Source: Pseudarcicella hirudinis
Lineage (GTDB): Bacteria; Bacteroidota; Bacteroidia; Cytophagales; Spirosomataceae
Reading direction: 5' to 3'
NCBI RefSeq assembly: GCF_900115665.1
Contig: NZ_FOXH01000015.1
Location: 108,840 to 172,839, forward strand
Length of the DNA stretch: 64,000 nt
This document shows positions 20,546-30,196 of this stretch, piece by piece. The position numbers and the translations under genes were made by a program. The notes under the pieces were generated by a model. That model ran no database searches. It saw nothing but the letters and a program-made list of their open reading frames with translations, and was not told where the DNA came from. Within the stretch, counting starts at the first letter, position 1. Each line of letters opens with the position of its first letter.

Positions 20546-23500
20546 ATGAAAAAACAACGACATTTCCAAAAAACACTTTTGTACCTTATGAAAATCTCGC
20601 TGATTCAGGTTTTTATCGCGGTGATTTTTGCCGGTGTCTCACTGGCACACGGTCTTTCTGCCCAGGATTTACTCAATAAAAAAGTTACATTACGGATTGA
20701 CAATAAAGATATTAAGTCAATTCTCAGAAATATTGAGAATGCAGCAGATGTAAAGTTTACCTATCGACCAAAACTGATTTCTATCGATCAAAGGATTTCT
20801 ATCAATGCCAATAACGAAAAGCTTTCGGAGGTTTTGGAGAAACTTTTGAAGCCATTGAACATCTCCTGGGAAATCATTGGAGATCAGATTATTCTGAAAA
20901 AGAATTTTTCGGAAAATTCTTCCCTGATTGGCCCCGTTTCCACACAAACTTTGCTGGAACTGGCTGTTGCAGAACAATCTGTCAGCGGTACAATTACAGA
21001 TGAAAAAGGAGAAAGTCTTCCGGGAGTCAATGTATTGATCAAAGGAACGCAGAGAGGAACAACTTCTGATTCCAAAGGACAGTTTAAAATTACAGTAGTT
21101 GATTCAAAAGCGGTATTGATATTTTCTTCGATTGGTTATGCAAAACAGGAAATTATTGTCGGAAACCGTAATAATCTGAATGTTACAATGATTTCTGATG
21201 ATAAAACATTGAATGAGGTGGTCGTTGTGGGCTATGGAAATCAGGAAAGAAGAGATGTAACAGGAGCTGTGGCGACAGTCAATAATAAAAATATAAAAGA
21301 TTTGCCTTTAACCAGTGCTGACCAGAAACTGGCTGGTCAGGTAGCCGGTGTTCAGGTTAACCAGGTTACCGGAGCTCCGGGCGGCGGTGTAGTTGTGCGG
21401 GTGAGAGGTTCCGGCTCTATTGGTGCCGGAGATGATCCTTTGTATGTAATTGATGGCTTTCCGGTTACCAATAGTTATGACCGTAACTCAAATCCGTTGA
21501 GTACATTAAATCCGGATGATATTGAATCAATGACAGTATTGAAAGATGCTTCTTCTACGGCTATTTATGGTTCCAGAGGGTCAAACGGGGTAATTTTGAT
21601 TACTACCAAAAAGGCAAAGACAGGTGCTTCAAATATAGAATTTAATTTCTATACAGGTATTCAGACAATCCCTGACCGCAGTAAAATTAAAATGATGACT
21701 GCTCAGGAATTCGCTCAATTCAGAATAGAAAGCCGTCAGGATGCAGCAAAATTTGCTAATAAACCTTTTGATCCGGCTACTATTCCGGCTGATTATCAGA
21801 ATCCGGCAAGTTTAGGGGCAGGTACAAACTGGTTTGAACAAATGACTCAGACTGCCCCGATTCAGAGTTATAACCTGACAGTAAGTAAAGGCTCTGAAAA
21901 CCTTCGTTCATTGATTTCCGTTGGTTATTTTAATCAGCAGGGAACAGTGAAAAATACTTCTTTCGAACGTTTTTCTGCAAGGATTAATATCGAAGGAAAT
22001 CCCCGTAAAAATATTACTATCGGTGCAAATTTAAATCCTTCCTATGTAAACCGGAAAATTGCTGATACCGAAGGGCACTTCAATACCGCTATTCTTACAC
22101 AAGGATTACTGAATAGTCCGCTGCCTCCGGCATTTCAGGCAGATGGGAGTTATACCCCATCCATTACCTCTTCAGATATGTTTGCCAATGCTAACCCTTT
22201 GAGTGTATTGATGAATAGCAAGAACGTTCAGACATCCATGCGTTTATTAGGTAATACCTATATTGATTTTACACTGGCAAAAGGTTTACATTTCAAATCA
22301 ACATTTAACGTAGATTGGACCGGAACCAAGGGGGATTTGTTTACACCATCTTATGTAGGTTCCTTCAGAAACCCTCCACCACAGCTTGCCACAGGAAGTA
22401 CAGGATCTACGACCTTGTTTAACTGGTTGAATGAAAATACACTCACTTATGATAAATCATGGAATAACCACCATCTAAACGTTCTGGCAGGTTATACCAT
22501 TCAAAGAGAAAGATATGAAAATACTACTACCAGAGGTTCCCAATATCCTGATGATGTAGTTCAAACGATTAATGCAGCTACAATTTTAACCGCTTCGGCT
22601 GATGTCAGAGAGTGGAGATTAATTTCATTTTTAGGAAGAGTGAATTATTCATTTAAGGATAAATATCTTTTGAGTGCAGCTGTTCGTCGTGACGGTTCTT
22701 CCCGTTTCGGACCGAATAACAGATTTGCTTACTTCCCTTCTACGTCTGTGGGCTGGAGAATTTCAGATGAAGACTTTTTTCCGAAGACAGAGTGGCTCTC
22801 AGACCTTAAACTTAGAGCAAGTTATGGTTTGGCAGGGAATAATGCGATTGGAGATTACACATTTATTCCCGGAATTACCGCGGATAACTATGTTTTCGGA
22901 GGAGCGCTTTCAAACGGATTTAAGTTAAATTCTTTGGCAAATGCTAACCTGGGCTGGGAAAGTTCACGTCAGTTAGATGCCGGGTTTGATGCCTCTCTTT
23001 TAAAGGGGAGACTAAACCTTACCGCTGAATATTACCAGCGTCATACTGAAAGTATGCTTCAGACTATTGATATTCCTACTGCTTCAGGTTTTAGTACAGC
23101 AATTACAAACATTGGGAATGTACTGAATTCAGGCTTTGAGTTTTCGGCAAACAGTAAAAATACTGTAGGGAAATTTAAGTGGGAAACTGATTTTAATATT
23201 TCGTTCAACCGAAATAAGGTACTTGATTTAGGTAATAAAGTTCAGATTATTTCCGGAAGTGAAAGTACTAATATTACAGTTGTAGGGGCACCGATGGGGC
23301 AGTTTTACGGGTATATTTTTCAGGGAATTTTCCAGACCCAGGCTGATTTAGATGCTTCTCCCAAACAGGCAGGCCAGGTGCTGGGCTCAGTGAAATATAA
23401 GGATGTAAATGGCGACGGGAAAATAGATGCTAATGATAAAACAGCCATGGGTAATCCGAATCCTGATTTTATCTGGGGTATGACAAACCGGTTCAGTTAC

Positions 23501-23950
23501 AGAAACTTTGATCTTTCAATCCTGATAAATGGCTCTCAGGGGGCAAAAATCCTCGATTTGTATAAGCGATTTACGACCAATATCGATGGGGTATTTAATG
23601 TGGAAGCGGAAGTGAAAGACCGTTGGCGTTCGCCGGAAAATCCGGGAAATGGCCGGATTCCGACCACTGTTGCGAATACAGCTCTTTCCAGAGAAATTAA
23701 TTCACTTTGGGTAAATGATGCCTCTTACGTTGCGGTGAGAAATATTACATTAGGCTATAATATGAAAACAAAATGGGCCAGTGGTCTGAGAATTTATGTG
23801 AGTGCTCAGAATGCCCTATTGTTCACCTCCTATAAAGGTGGCTGGCCGGAAGTCAATTACAACGGAAACAGCTCATTGGCTCCGGGTGTGAATTATACCG
23901 GTTATCCGGTACCCGTTTCTTACAACATCGGGGCGAATATCAAATTCTAA
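20546..23950 (+). CDS. SusC/RagA-type TonB-dependent receptor with STN domain
   Basis: A 1134-residue outer-membrane glycan importer. ATG 20546 is chosen because the signal peptide follows it (MKISLIQVFIAVIFAGVSLAHGLSAQ). The domains are an STN signalling domain (about 45-110; KVTLRIDNKDIKSILRNIEN), a CarboxypepD_reg-like domain (VSGTITDEKGESLPGVNVLI), the plug with LNEVVVVGYGNQERRDVTGAV, and the 22-strand barrel with the SusC block DGFPVTNSYDRNSNPLSTLN. The STN domain matches the upstream FecI/FecR pair, so uptake and gene induction are likely coupled. It ends with the aromatic residue typical of barrels (GANIKF). The SusD gene follows 102 nt later. Confidence 0.95.
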   Translation: MKKQRHFQKTLLYLMKISLIQVFIAVIFAGVSLAHGLSAQDLLNKKVTLRIDNKDIKSILRNIENAADVKFTYRPKLISIDQRISINANNEKLSEVLEKLLKPLNISWEIIGDQIILKKNFSENSSLIGPVSTQTLLELAVAEQSVSGTITDEKGESLPGVNVLIKGTQRGTTSDSKGQFKITVVDSKAVLIFSSIGYAKQEIIVGNRNNLNVTMISDDKTLNEVVVVGYGNQERRDVTGAVATVNNKNIKDLPLTSADQKLAGQVAGVQVNQVTGAPGGGVVVRVRGSGSIGAGDDPLYVIDGFPVTNSYDRNSNPLSTLNPDDIESMTVLKDASSTAIYGSRGSNGVILITTKKAKTGASNIEFNFYTGIQTIPDRSKIKMMTAQEFAQFRIESRQDAAKFANKPFDPATIPADYQNPASLGAGTNWFEQMTQTAPIQSYNLTVSKGSENLRSLISVGYFNQQGTVKNTSFERFSARINIEGNPRKNITIGANLNPSYVNRKIADTEGHFNTAILTQGLLNSPLPPAFQADGSYTPSITSSDMFANANPLSVLMNSKNVQTSMRLLGNTYIDFTLAKGLHFKSTFNVDWTGTKGDLFTPSYVGSFRNPPPQLATGSTGSTTLFNWLNENTLTYDKSWNNHHLNVLAGYTIQRERYENTTTRGSQYPDDVVQTINAATILTASADVREWRLISFLGRVNYSFKDKYLLSAAVRRDGSSRFGPNNRFAYFPSTSVGWRISDEDFFPKTEWLSDLKLRASYGLAGNNAIGDYTFIPGITADNYVFGGALSNGFKLNSLANANLGWESSRQLDAGFDASLLKGRLNLTAEYYQRHTESMLQTIDIPTASGFSTAITNIGNVLNSGFEFSANSKNTVGKFKWETDFNISFNRNKVLDLGNKVQIISGSESTNITVVGAPMGQFYGYIFQGIFQTQADLDASPKQAGQVLGSVKYKDVNGDGKIDANDKTAMGNPNPDFIWGMTNRFSYRNFDLSILINGSQGAKILDLYKRFTTNIDGVFNVEAEVKDRWRSPENPGNGRIPTTVANTALSREINSLWVNDASYVAVRNITLGYNMKTKWASGLRIYVSAQNALLFTSYKGGWPEVNYNGNSSLAPGVNYTGYPVPVSYNIGANIKF

Positions 23951-24052
23951 TTTCGCAGGGAAATCAATTCTAATCCAGGATTGTCTTAAACTTCCGGCTT
24001 TTGATTAACCGGAATTTGAACACTGGAAACAAAAAACTGAATCATAAATCAG

Positions 24053-25537
24053 ATGAAAAAAATACTATATTTTTTGCCTTTCGCCTTCCTGACGCTTATG
24101 GGTTGTGGTGAGGATTATCTCAACCTGAATCCTGAAGTGAATCAAAGTGCCGGGAATTTCTATAAAACAAAAACCCAGTTCGTGCAGGCGGTAAACGGGG
24201 CATATGCTCCGCTTCAGGGTTTGTACACCGGACCTTTCTGGGTTTTGGCTGAAATGCGTTCCGACAATACTTCGTATCAGTATAATACGGTTGACCGTTC
24301 GGGTTTTCCTTTTGAGGAAGTTGACGAATTTCGAGAGATTTCAAATAATACACATACCACCAATTTCTTTAATAACTCCTTTCAGGGAATTTCCAGAGCG
24401 AATGTTGTTTTGGACAGAATCGGTGCTTCTTCAGTAGATGCCGCTTCTAAAGATCAGATTATTGGAGAAGCAACTTTTCTGAGAGCTTTTTATTATTTCA
24501 ACCTGGTTCGCATTTTTGGAGATGTTCCCCTGGTTTTAAAAGAAGTGAAATCTACCGATGAATCCTTTTTAATAGCTGCCAGAAAAAGCTCGGCGGAAAT
24601 CTATGCTCAGATTTTAGAAGATGCCAAAACAGCTATTCAAAAATTACCGGAGAGTTATACGGCAGCTACTGATAAAGGCAGGGTTACAAAAGGAACGGCC
24701 AGAACCTTGCTTGCAGAAGTTTACATGACTCAAAAGAATTTTGCGGCGGCTACAACTGAGCTTCGTGCGATTGTACAATCTAATAAATATCAGTTGCTGA
24801 GTAATTATGCTGACAACTTTTCGATTACCAAAAAGAACGGAGCTGAATCTGTTTTTGAAATACAATACGTAGAAGGTCCGAATGGTGAAAACAGCAATTT
24901 TATATACAGTTTTGCTCCTTATAATTCCGGAAGTTCGGTAGCCGGATTTGCTGTAGGAAGCGGCGCTGCTGCAGGATGGAATATTCCTACTCAGGATATG
25001 CTGGATGCTTACGAACCGGGTGATTTGAGAAAGGCTGTTTCTGTTGGACTGAATTTTACTGATCCGGTCAGTGGGAAAGTAGTACCTTATGTTAAAAAAT
25101 ACCTTAGTCCACATGCAGTTCGTTTTCAAACGGCGGATAACTTTCCTGTTTATCGTTATTCAGATGTACTTTTAATGTTGGCAGAATGTTTGAATGAAAC
25201 AGGATTTACTCCGGATGGTGAAGCTTTTTCTTTATTGAATCAGATCAGAAAAAGAGCAGGTCTTTCTGATAAAACCTCTTCTAATGCTGATGTTAATCTG
25301 AAAATTGGTTCTCAGGATGATTTCAGAAAAGCTATTGCTAAAGAGCGCCAGGTTGAGCTGGCTTTTGAAAACCACCGCTGGTTTGATCTTTTAAGAACCA
25401 ATAAGGTAGCTGAGGTTATGGCTCCGCATGGAATTCGTGAAAAAGCCGCAAAAAGCTATGTGATTTCAGTTTCATATCAGGACCTGAAAACTTTATATCA
25501 ATATCCTCTGAGAGAACAGCAATTGCTTCCTAAATAA
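24053..25537 (+). CDS. SusD/RagB-type glycan-binding lipoprotein
   Basis: A 494-residue outer-membrane lipoprotein. The signal ends in a lipobox with Cys at about residue 18 (LTLMGCGEDYLNL). SusD-family features are FYKTKTQFVQAVNGAYAPLQ, the TPR-like helices with FLRAFYYFNLVRIFGDVPLV, and the C-terminal block RYSDVLLMLAECLNE then ERQVELAFENHRWFDLLRT. It caps the SusC-like barrel and delivers oligosaccharide. The gene lies between the receptor and the GH106 enzyme, forming a small polysaccharide utilisation locus. Confidence 0.95.
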   Translation: MKKILYFLPFAFLTLMGCGEDYLNLNPEVNQSAGNFYKTKTQFVQAVNGAYAPLQGLYTGPFWVLAEMRSDNTSYQYNTVDRSGFPFEEVDEFREISNNTHTTNFFNNSFQGISRANVVLDRIGASSVDAASKDQIIGEATFLRAFYYFNLVRIFGDVPLVLKEVKSTDESFLIAARKSSAEIYAQILEDAKTAIQKLPESYTAATDKGRVTKGTARTLLAEVYMTQKNFAAATTELRAIVQSNKYQLLSNYADNFSITKKNGAESVFEIQYVEGPNGENSNFIYSFAPYNSGSSVAGFAVGSGAAAGWNIPTQDMLDAYEPGDLRKAVSVGLNFTDPVSGKVVPYVKKYLSPHAVRFQTADNFPVYRYSDVLLMLAECLNETGFTPDGEAFSLLNQIRKRAGLSDKTSSNADVNLKIGSQDDFRKAIAKERQVELAFENHRWFDLLRTNKVAEVMAPHGIREKAAKSYVISVSYQDLKTLYQYPLREQQLLPK

Positions 25538-25645
25538 GAGAAAAGAAAAGTGACAAATCGATATTCCGGATTTTGGCTGAAAACTTTTGAAATCCAAAAT
25601 CCGGAAGAAGATTTTCTTTGTTTAAAAAATCAAAAACTTACCTCA

Positions 25646-28546
25646 ATGAATCAAAAAACATTATTCATTTCTTTGGCGAAAATAATATTGCTGGCAGTAC
25701 CCCTTTTCTTTCTGACCAGTTGGATATGGCAGTCTGGAAAGCCTCAGTCTGACAAAGAATTATCTGATGAACTTTTTAAAAATCCTTCTCAGGAATACGG
25801 AATCCGTTGCTGGTGGTGGTGGTTGAATGGAAATGTTACAAAGGAGGCAATTACCCGTGATCTGGAAGAGATGAAAGCCAAAGGTTTTAGCGGTGCCTGT
25901 ATTTTCGATGCAGGAGGGCAGAATCAAAGAGGAAACGGCGATGTACCGGAAGGTCCTCTCTGGGGTTCACCAGCCTGGAAAGATCTGTATGTTCATGCCA
26001 TTAATGAAGCAGACCGGCTGGGTTTGGTTATGTCTCTGAGTATTCAAAGCGGATGGAATCTCGGAGGGCCGGATGTCACACCTGCTGAGGCAGCAAAACA
26101 GGTTGTTTATTCTGAAATTTCTGTGAAAGGCGGCAGAAGAATTACTGAAAAATTAGCATTGCCTAAAATTCACGATGATTTTTATGAAGATATTGTGGTT
26201 CTTGCTCTTCCTTCAAAAAACTTTGCCAACCGGGCCCCGATACGTGATCTATCCAATAAAACAGCCTCTAAGGAAGTCGGATGGTCTGCACCGGAAACAA
26301 GACCTTTACTTTTTGATGTCCCAGCTACAGAGAATGAGGAGGACGGAAAGCCTGATGATGTAATTAATCTGACAGAGAAATACAAAAATGGTGTTCTTGA
26401 CTGGGAAGCTCCGGCAGGGGAATGGGTTATTTTAAGAATGGGTTATACGACAACGCATGCTGAAGTTTCAACATCCAGTGGGAAATGGCAGGGCAGAGTT
26501 TTAGATTATTTAAGTGAAAAACACTTTAATCGTTATTGGGATACCCATGTTGAACCTTTGCTTACCATAATAGGAAGTAAAGCAGGAAAAACCCTGCGAT
26601 ATCTGCAAACAGACAGCTTTGAAGCGGGAGGGCTGAATTGGACAGAAGGTTTTGAAAAGGAATTTCGCCAGCGGAGAGGGTATGATCCTATGCCATATAT
26701 GCCGATTCTGGCAGGGAAAATCATCGGGAATCGTGATATAAGTAACCGTTTTTTAGCAGATTTCCGCAAAACAATCAGTGATTGTATTTCTGATAAACAT
26801 TACAGGCTTTTTGCAGAAAGAGCCAGAAAGTTTGGCATAGGTATTCAGCCTGAATCTGCCGGACCTCATGCCGGGCCTTTTGATGGCTTAAAGAATTATG
26901 GTCATAGTGAGATTATGATGAGCGAATTCTGGTCACCTTCACCTCACCGGTCGAAACCTGTGGATCGCTTTTTTGTAAAACAAGCAGCCAGTGCGGCAAA
27001 AATTTATGGCAAAAAACTGGTAGGGGCCGAGTCTTTCACCACGATCGGCCCTCATTGGAATGATGTGATCTGGACTAATATGAAATCTGCTGCCGATCAT
27101 GAATTTTGTGCCGGACTTAATCTGATCTATTTGCATACATTTACCTGTTCTCCTAAAGAAATGGGCATACCGGGTCAGGAATACTTTGCCGGAACACATT
27201 TTAATCCGAATGTTACCTGGTGGAATTATTCGACAGGGTTTATAAAATACCTCAGCAGAATTCATTACCTCATGCAGGAAGGTACCAGTCAGGCCGATGT
27301 GCTATATTATTACGGTGACCATATCCCAAATGTAGGACGCTATAAAGATGACGATCCTGCCGGAGCACTTCCCGGGTATGATTATGATCTTATCAATGAA
27401 GACAAATTATTAGCTCTGACTTTCCGCAATGGTAAAATAACCCTACCTCATGGTGCAACTTACAGGATTCTGGCTTTACCGGATCATCAGGTTTTATCAT
27501 TGGCGGCTTTGAAAAAAGTGGCTGAGTTAGTAGAACACGGAGCTACAATTGTAGGCAGAAAAACTTTGTCCACTGCCAGTTTGGTTGATTTCAGGAATGC
27601 TGAGAAACTTAGAGCAGAGATTGCTGATAAGCTGTGGGGAGAAGGCATTTCTGCAAAAGGACAAAAGAAAGTAGGAAAAGGAATGGTTTTCTGGGGAGCA
27701 ACGGCTAAGGAAGTTTTAGGTGCCGAAGGTATACAGCCTGATTTGCAGATAATTAATGCTTCTGCTGAATCAACATTTGACTACATCCACAGAAAATGGA
27801 ATAATACAGATTATTTCTTCATTTCAAATCAGACGCTTAATGGTAAAAAAGCAGAAGTCAGTTTCAGAATTTCCGGAAAACTCCCTGAGTTGTGGAATGC
27901 TGTTACCGGAGAAATTCGCCCTGCTGCTGCATTCAGACAGGAAAATGGCAGAACAATTGTTCCTTTGACATTTGATCCGTACGGGTCATGGTTTGTTGTA
28001 TTCAGAAAAACAATTCCTTCTGCTGAGCATGGCAAAAAGGCTGATAATTTTACTGAATTTCAGAAAGTCATGACGTTGAATGGAACATGGGATGTGAAAT
28101 TTGATACTAAATGGGGAGGGCCTGCAACTGCAAAATTTGAAAAACTCGAAAGCTGGACGCAAAGACCTGAAGATGGAATTAAATATTACTCAGGAACAGC
28201 AGTTTATCGTAAGACGTTTGATATACCGAAAATTGATTCAAAAAAGCTGCTTTTCCTTGATTTAGGACAGGTCCTTGATGTAGGAGTGGCAAAGATCAGA
28301 TTAAATGGCAAAGACCTTGGAATCGTTTGGACTCCTCCATTCAGAGTTCCTGTTTCCGGGATTGTAAAAGGGAAAGATAATGTATTGGAAATTGAAGTAA
28401 CTAATTCCTGGAGAAACCGATTGGTAGGAGATCGGGAGAAGCCTGAAAGTGAAAGATTTACTAAGACAAATGTCAGAATTCTTCCGGAATGGAAATTACT
28501 GGATTCCGGTTTGATGGGTCCTGTAGAAGTTCTTCAGGCCCAGTAG
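25646..28546 (+). CDS. GH106-type glycoside hydrolase (probable alpha-L-rhamnosidase)
   Basis: A 966-residue exported enzyme from ATG 25646, whose N-terminal hydrophobic segment (IILLAVPLFFLTSWIW) acts as a signal or anchor; an upstream GTG at 25550 is unlikely. The catalytic barrel begins with NPSQEYGIRCWWWWLNGNVT and DLEEMKAKGFSGACIFDAGG, a pattern of Glyco_hydro_106. The C-terminal beta-sandwich (ALNGTWDV-like at 840-960; AVYRKTFDIP, IRLNGKDLGIVWTPPFRV) resembles a sugar-binding or bacterial rhamnosidase accessory domain. GH106 members cleave alpha-L-rhamnosides, so the locus probably targets pectin RG-I or RG-II, gums or rhamnose-bearing glycosides; the exact substrate is inference. Its last codon and stop coincide with the first unit of a repeat. 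Confidence 0.82.
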   Translation: MNQKTLFISLAKIILLAVPLFFLTSWIWQSGKPQSDKELSDELFKNPSQEYGIRCWWWWLNGNVTKEAITRDLEEMKAKGFSGACIFDAGGQNQRGNGDVPEGPLWGSPAWKDLYVHAINEADRLGLVMSLSIQSGWNLGGPDVTPAEAAKQVVYSEISVKGGRRITEKLALPKIHDDFYEDIVVLALPSKNFANRAPIRDLSNKTASKEVGWSAPETRPLLFDVPATENEEDGKPDDVINLTEKYKNGVLDWEAPAGEWVILRMGYTTTHAEVSTSSGKWQGRVLDYLSEKHFNRYWDTHVEPLLTIIGSKAGKTLRYLQTDSFEAGGLNWTEGFEKEFRQRRGYDPMPYMPILAGKIIGNRDISNRFLADFRKTISDCISDKHYRLFAERARKFGIGIQPESAGPHAGPFDGLKNYGHSEIMMSEFWSPSPHRSKPVDRFFVKQAASAAKIYGKKLVGAESFTTIGPHWNDVIWTNMKSAADHEFCAGLNLIYLHTFTCSPKEMGIPGQEYFAGTHFNPNVTWWNYSTGFIKYLSRIHYLMQEGTSQADVLYYYGDHIPNVGRYKDDDPAGALPGYDYDLINEDKLLALTFRNGKITLPHGATYRILALPDHQVLSLAALKKVAELVEHGATIVGRKTLSTASLVDFRNAEKLRAEIADKLWGEGISAKGQKKVGKGMVFWGATAKEVLGAEGIQPDLQIINASAESTFDYIHRKWNNTDYFFISNQTLNGKKAEVSFRISGKLPELWNAVTGEIRPAAAFRQENGRTIVPLTFDPYGSWFVVFRKTIPSAEHGKKADNFTEFQKVMTLNGTWDVKFDTKWGGPATAKFEKLESWTQRPEDGIKYYSGTAVYRKTFDIPKIDSKKLLFLDLGQVLDVGVAKIRLNGKDLGIVWTPPFRVPVSGIVKGKDNVLEIEVTNSWRNRLVGDREKPESERFTKTNVRILPEWKLLDSGLMGPVEVLQAQ

Positions 28547-28781
28547 CAATCCTAAAAAAACTTCCTGTGGCATGTGGCACTACTGTGTATGCGCATGATC
28601 CACAGTCAGCAATGAAATATGAAGTGTTTTGTGTGCCACAAACCATGGGGATGCGCCCAGTAGCAATCCTAAAAAACTTCCCGTGGCATGTGGCACACAT
28701 GCCACTTACAGTGTACGCAGATGATCCGCAGTCGGCAATGACATATGAAATGTTTTGTGTGCCACAAACCACGGGGAGGTA
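28539..28781. repeat. Tandem pair of imperfect hairpin-forming repeats
   Basis: Unit 1 (28539-28655) and unit 2 (28656-28781) both start CCCAGTAGCAATCCTAAAAA. They share the ordered blocks GTGGCATGTGGCAC, GATCC(A/G)CAGTC(A/G)GCAATGA, ATATGAA(G/A)TGTTTTGTGTGCCAC and AAACCA(T/C)GGGG. In each unit the 5' CC(C/T)GTGG..TGTGGCAC arm is complementary to the 3' GTGCCACA..CCA(C/T)GGG arm, giving a long stem with a 60-70 nt loop. Unit 1 begins inside the last codons of the GH106 gene and supplies its TAG stop. Confidence 0.85.
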
Positions 28782-28787
28782 AAAACA

Positions 28788-28821
28788 AAAAATCCCGGAT
28801 TTTCATCAATCCGGGATTTTT
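28788..28821. terminator. Bidirectional terminator
   Basis: AAAAATCCCGGATT pairs perfectly with AATCCGGGATTTTT over a 6-nt loop. It separates the convergent GH106 and cysN transcripts. Confidence 0.92.
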
Positions 28822-28840
28822 ATGATTTTATGGCATATTT

Positions 28841-30088
28841 CTACAAAACAAAGCCAACACCTACAGTAGAATGAGAAAACTCATCCACTAAAATGAATGC
28901 TCCGTTAGAAGGATTGTATTCATATTTATCAGCAAAAATCGGTTTGGCAGTTTTAAGGGTAACTTCACCGATTTCATTCAGTTTTAATTCAGAAACTTCA
29001 GTACTTGTTTCCTGATTTACCACATCAATTTTACTGTTTAATGAAACAATCTTAGATTTTGAATCATTAATACCATGTTGTAAAATATAGTTTTTCCCTG
29101 ACGTTAATGCCTGTGAATCCATCCAGCAGATTCTTGCTTTGATTTCTTTTAACGGCTGAAGCTGGCTGGTTGTTTTAACCAACATGTTTCCGCGGCTTAC
29201 ATCCACATCAGTTTCCAAAGTAATTACTACAGATTCTTTTGCTCCGGCACTTTGTAATTTCTGACCAAATTTTTCAATGGTCGCAATTTTAGAAGTTTGT
29301 CCGGTTGGTAAAACCGTAATCTCATCTCCGGTCTTGAATGTACCACTCGAAATTTTGCCGGCATAACCTCTGTAATCATGAAATTCTTCTGTTTTAGGAC
29401 GAACTACAAATTGAACAGGGAAACGGGCAGGCAATTTGACATTCATTGATTCGATGTCAATATTTTCAAGTTCTTCTAACAAAGGTTTTCCTTCATACCA
29501 GGTAATTTCTTCGGACTGAGTAGTGATGTTCTGACCATACAGAGAAGAAATAGGAATAAAAGAGATTTCCTGTCCTTCAAAACTTACTTTATCAGCCAGT
29601 CTTTTGAAATCAGTTACAATTTCATTGAAACGCTCCTGAGAATATCCGACAAGGTCCATTTTGTTAACACAAACAATAACCTTAGGAATTCTAAGCATTG
29701 AAGAAATGAAGAAATGGCGGAAAGTTTGTTCCAGTACACCATTTCTGGCATCTACCAGAATCATTGATACTTTAGTATTCGAAGCACCGGTAACCATGTT
29801 ACGGGTGTACTCGAAGTGGCCGGGGGTATCGGCAATAATGTATTTGCGTTTTGGGGTAGAAAAATAGATGTTTGCCACATCAATTGTAATACCTTGTTCA
29901 CGCTCTGCAATTAAACCGTCAGTTAGTAAAGATAAATCCAGAAAGTCCAGACCTTTACGTTTTGAAGCACTTTCCAATGCCTCAATTTTATCACGGGTAA
30001 TAGAATTGGTTTCGTATAATAAACGGCCGATTAATGTGCTTTTCCCATCATCAACTGAACCTGCTGTTGCTATTCTTAAAATATCCAT
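28841..30088 (-). CDS. cysN: Sulfate adenylyltransferase GTPase subunit
   Basis: CysN couples GTP hydrolysis to ATP sulfurylase activity of CysD, making adenosine 5'-phosphosulfate (APS). The 415 residues form an EF-Tu-like GTPase: G1 GSVDDGKSTLIGRLLY, G2/switch region EREQGITIDVA, G3 DTPGHFEYTRNM, and G4 NKMD, followed by two beta-barrel domains. The length matches plain CysN without a fused APS kinase. It is the third gene of a cysH-cysD-cysN transcript running leftward. Confidence 0.95.
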   Translation of the reverse strand: MDILRIATAGSVDDGKSTLIGRLLYETNSITRDKIEALESASKRKGLDFLDLSLLTDGLIAEREQGITIDVANIYFSTPKRKYIIADTPGHFEYTRNMVTGASNTKVSMILVDARNGVLEQTFRHFFISSMLRIPKVIVCVNKMDLVGYSQERFNEIVTDFKRLADKVSFEGQEISFIPISSLYGQNITTQSEEITWYEGKPLLEELENIDIESMNVKLPARFPVQFVVRPKTEEFHDYRGYAGKISSGTFKTGDEITVLPTGQTSKIATIEKFGQKLQSAGAKESVVITLETDVDVSRGNMLVKTTSQLQPLKEIKARICWMDSQALTSGKNYILQHGINDSKSKIVSLNSKIDVVNQETSTEVSELKLNEIGEVTLKTAKPIFADKYEYNPSNGAFILVDEFSHSTVGVGFVL

Positions 30089-30120
30089 TGTATCAATTTT
30101 GAATGATTGAATGATAGAAC

Positions 30121-30147
30121 TTTGAATTTCTGAATCAGAATTTCAAA
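30121..30147. repeat. Inverted repeat between cysD and cysN
   Basis: TTTGAA-T-TTCTGA and TCAGAA-T-TTCAAA are complementary except for one central mismatch per arm. It lies in the 108-nt cysD-cysN space and could be an RNA processing or stabilising hairpin. Confidence 0.45.
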
Positions 30148-30196
30148 AGATTTTGAGTGAAAATTTATGGTTATTCACTCATTCCGGCATTCAAAA

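Noticed and set aside
28473..28782. Open frames on both strands across the tandem repeat (for example residues VCGTQN repeated twice)
   Set aside because: The peptide repeats only reflect the DNA repeat, with no signal, start context or known family.
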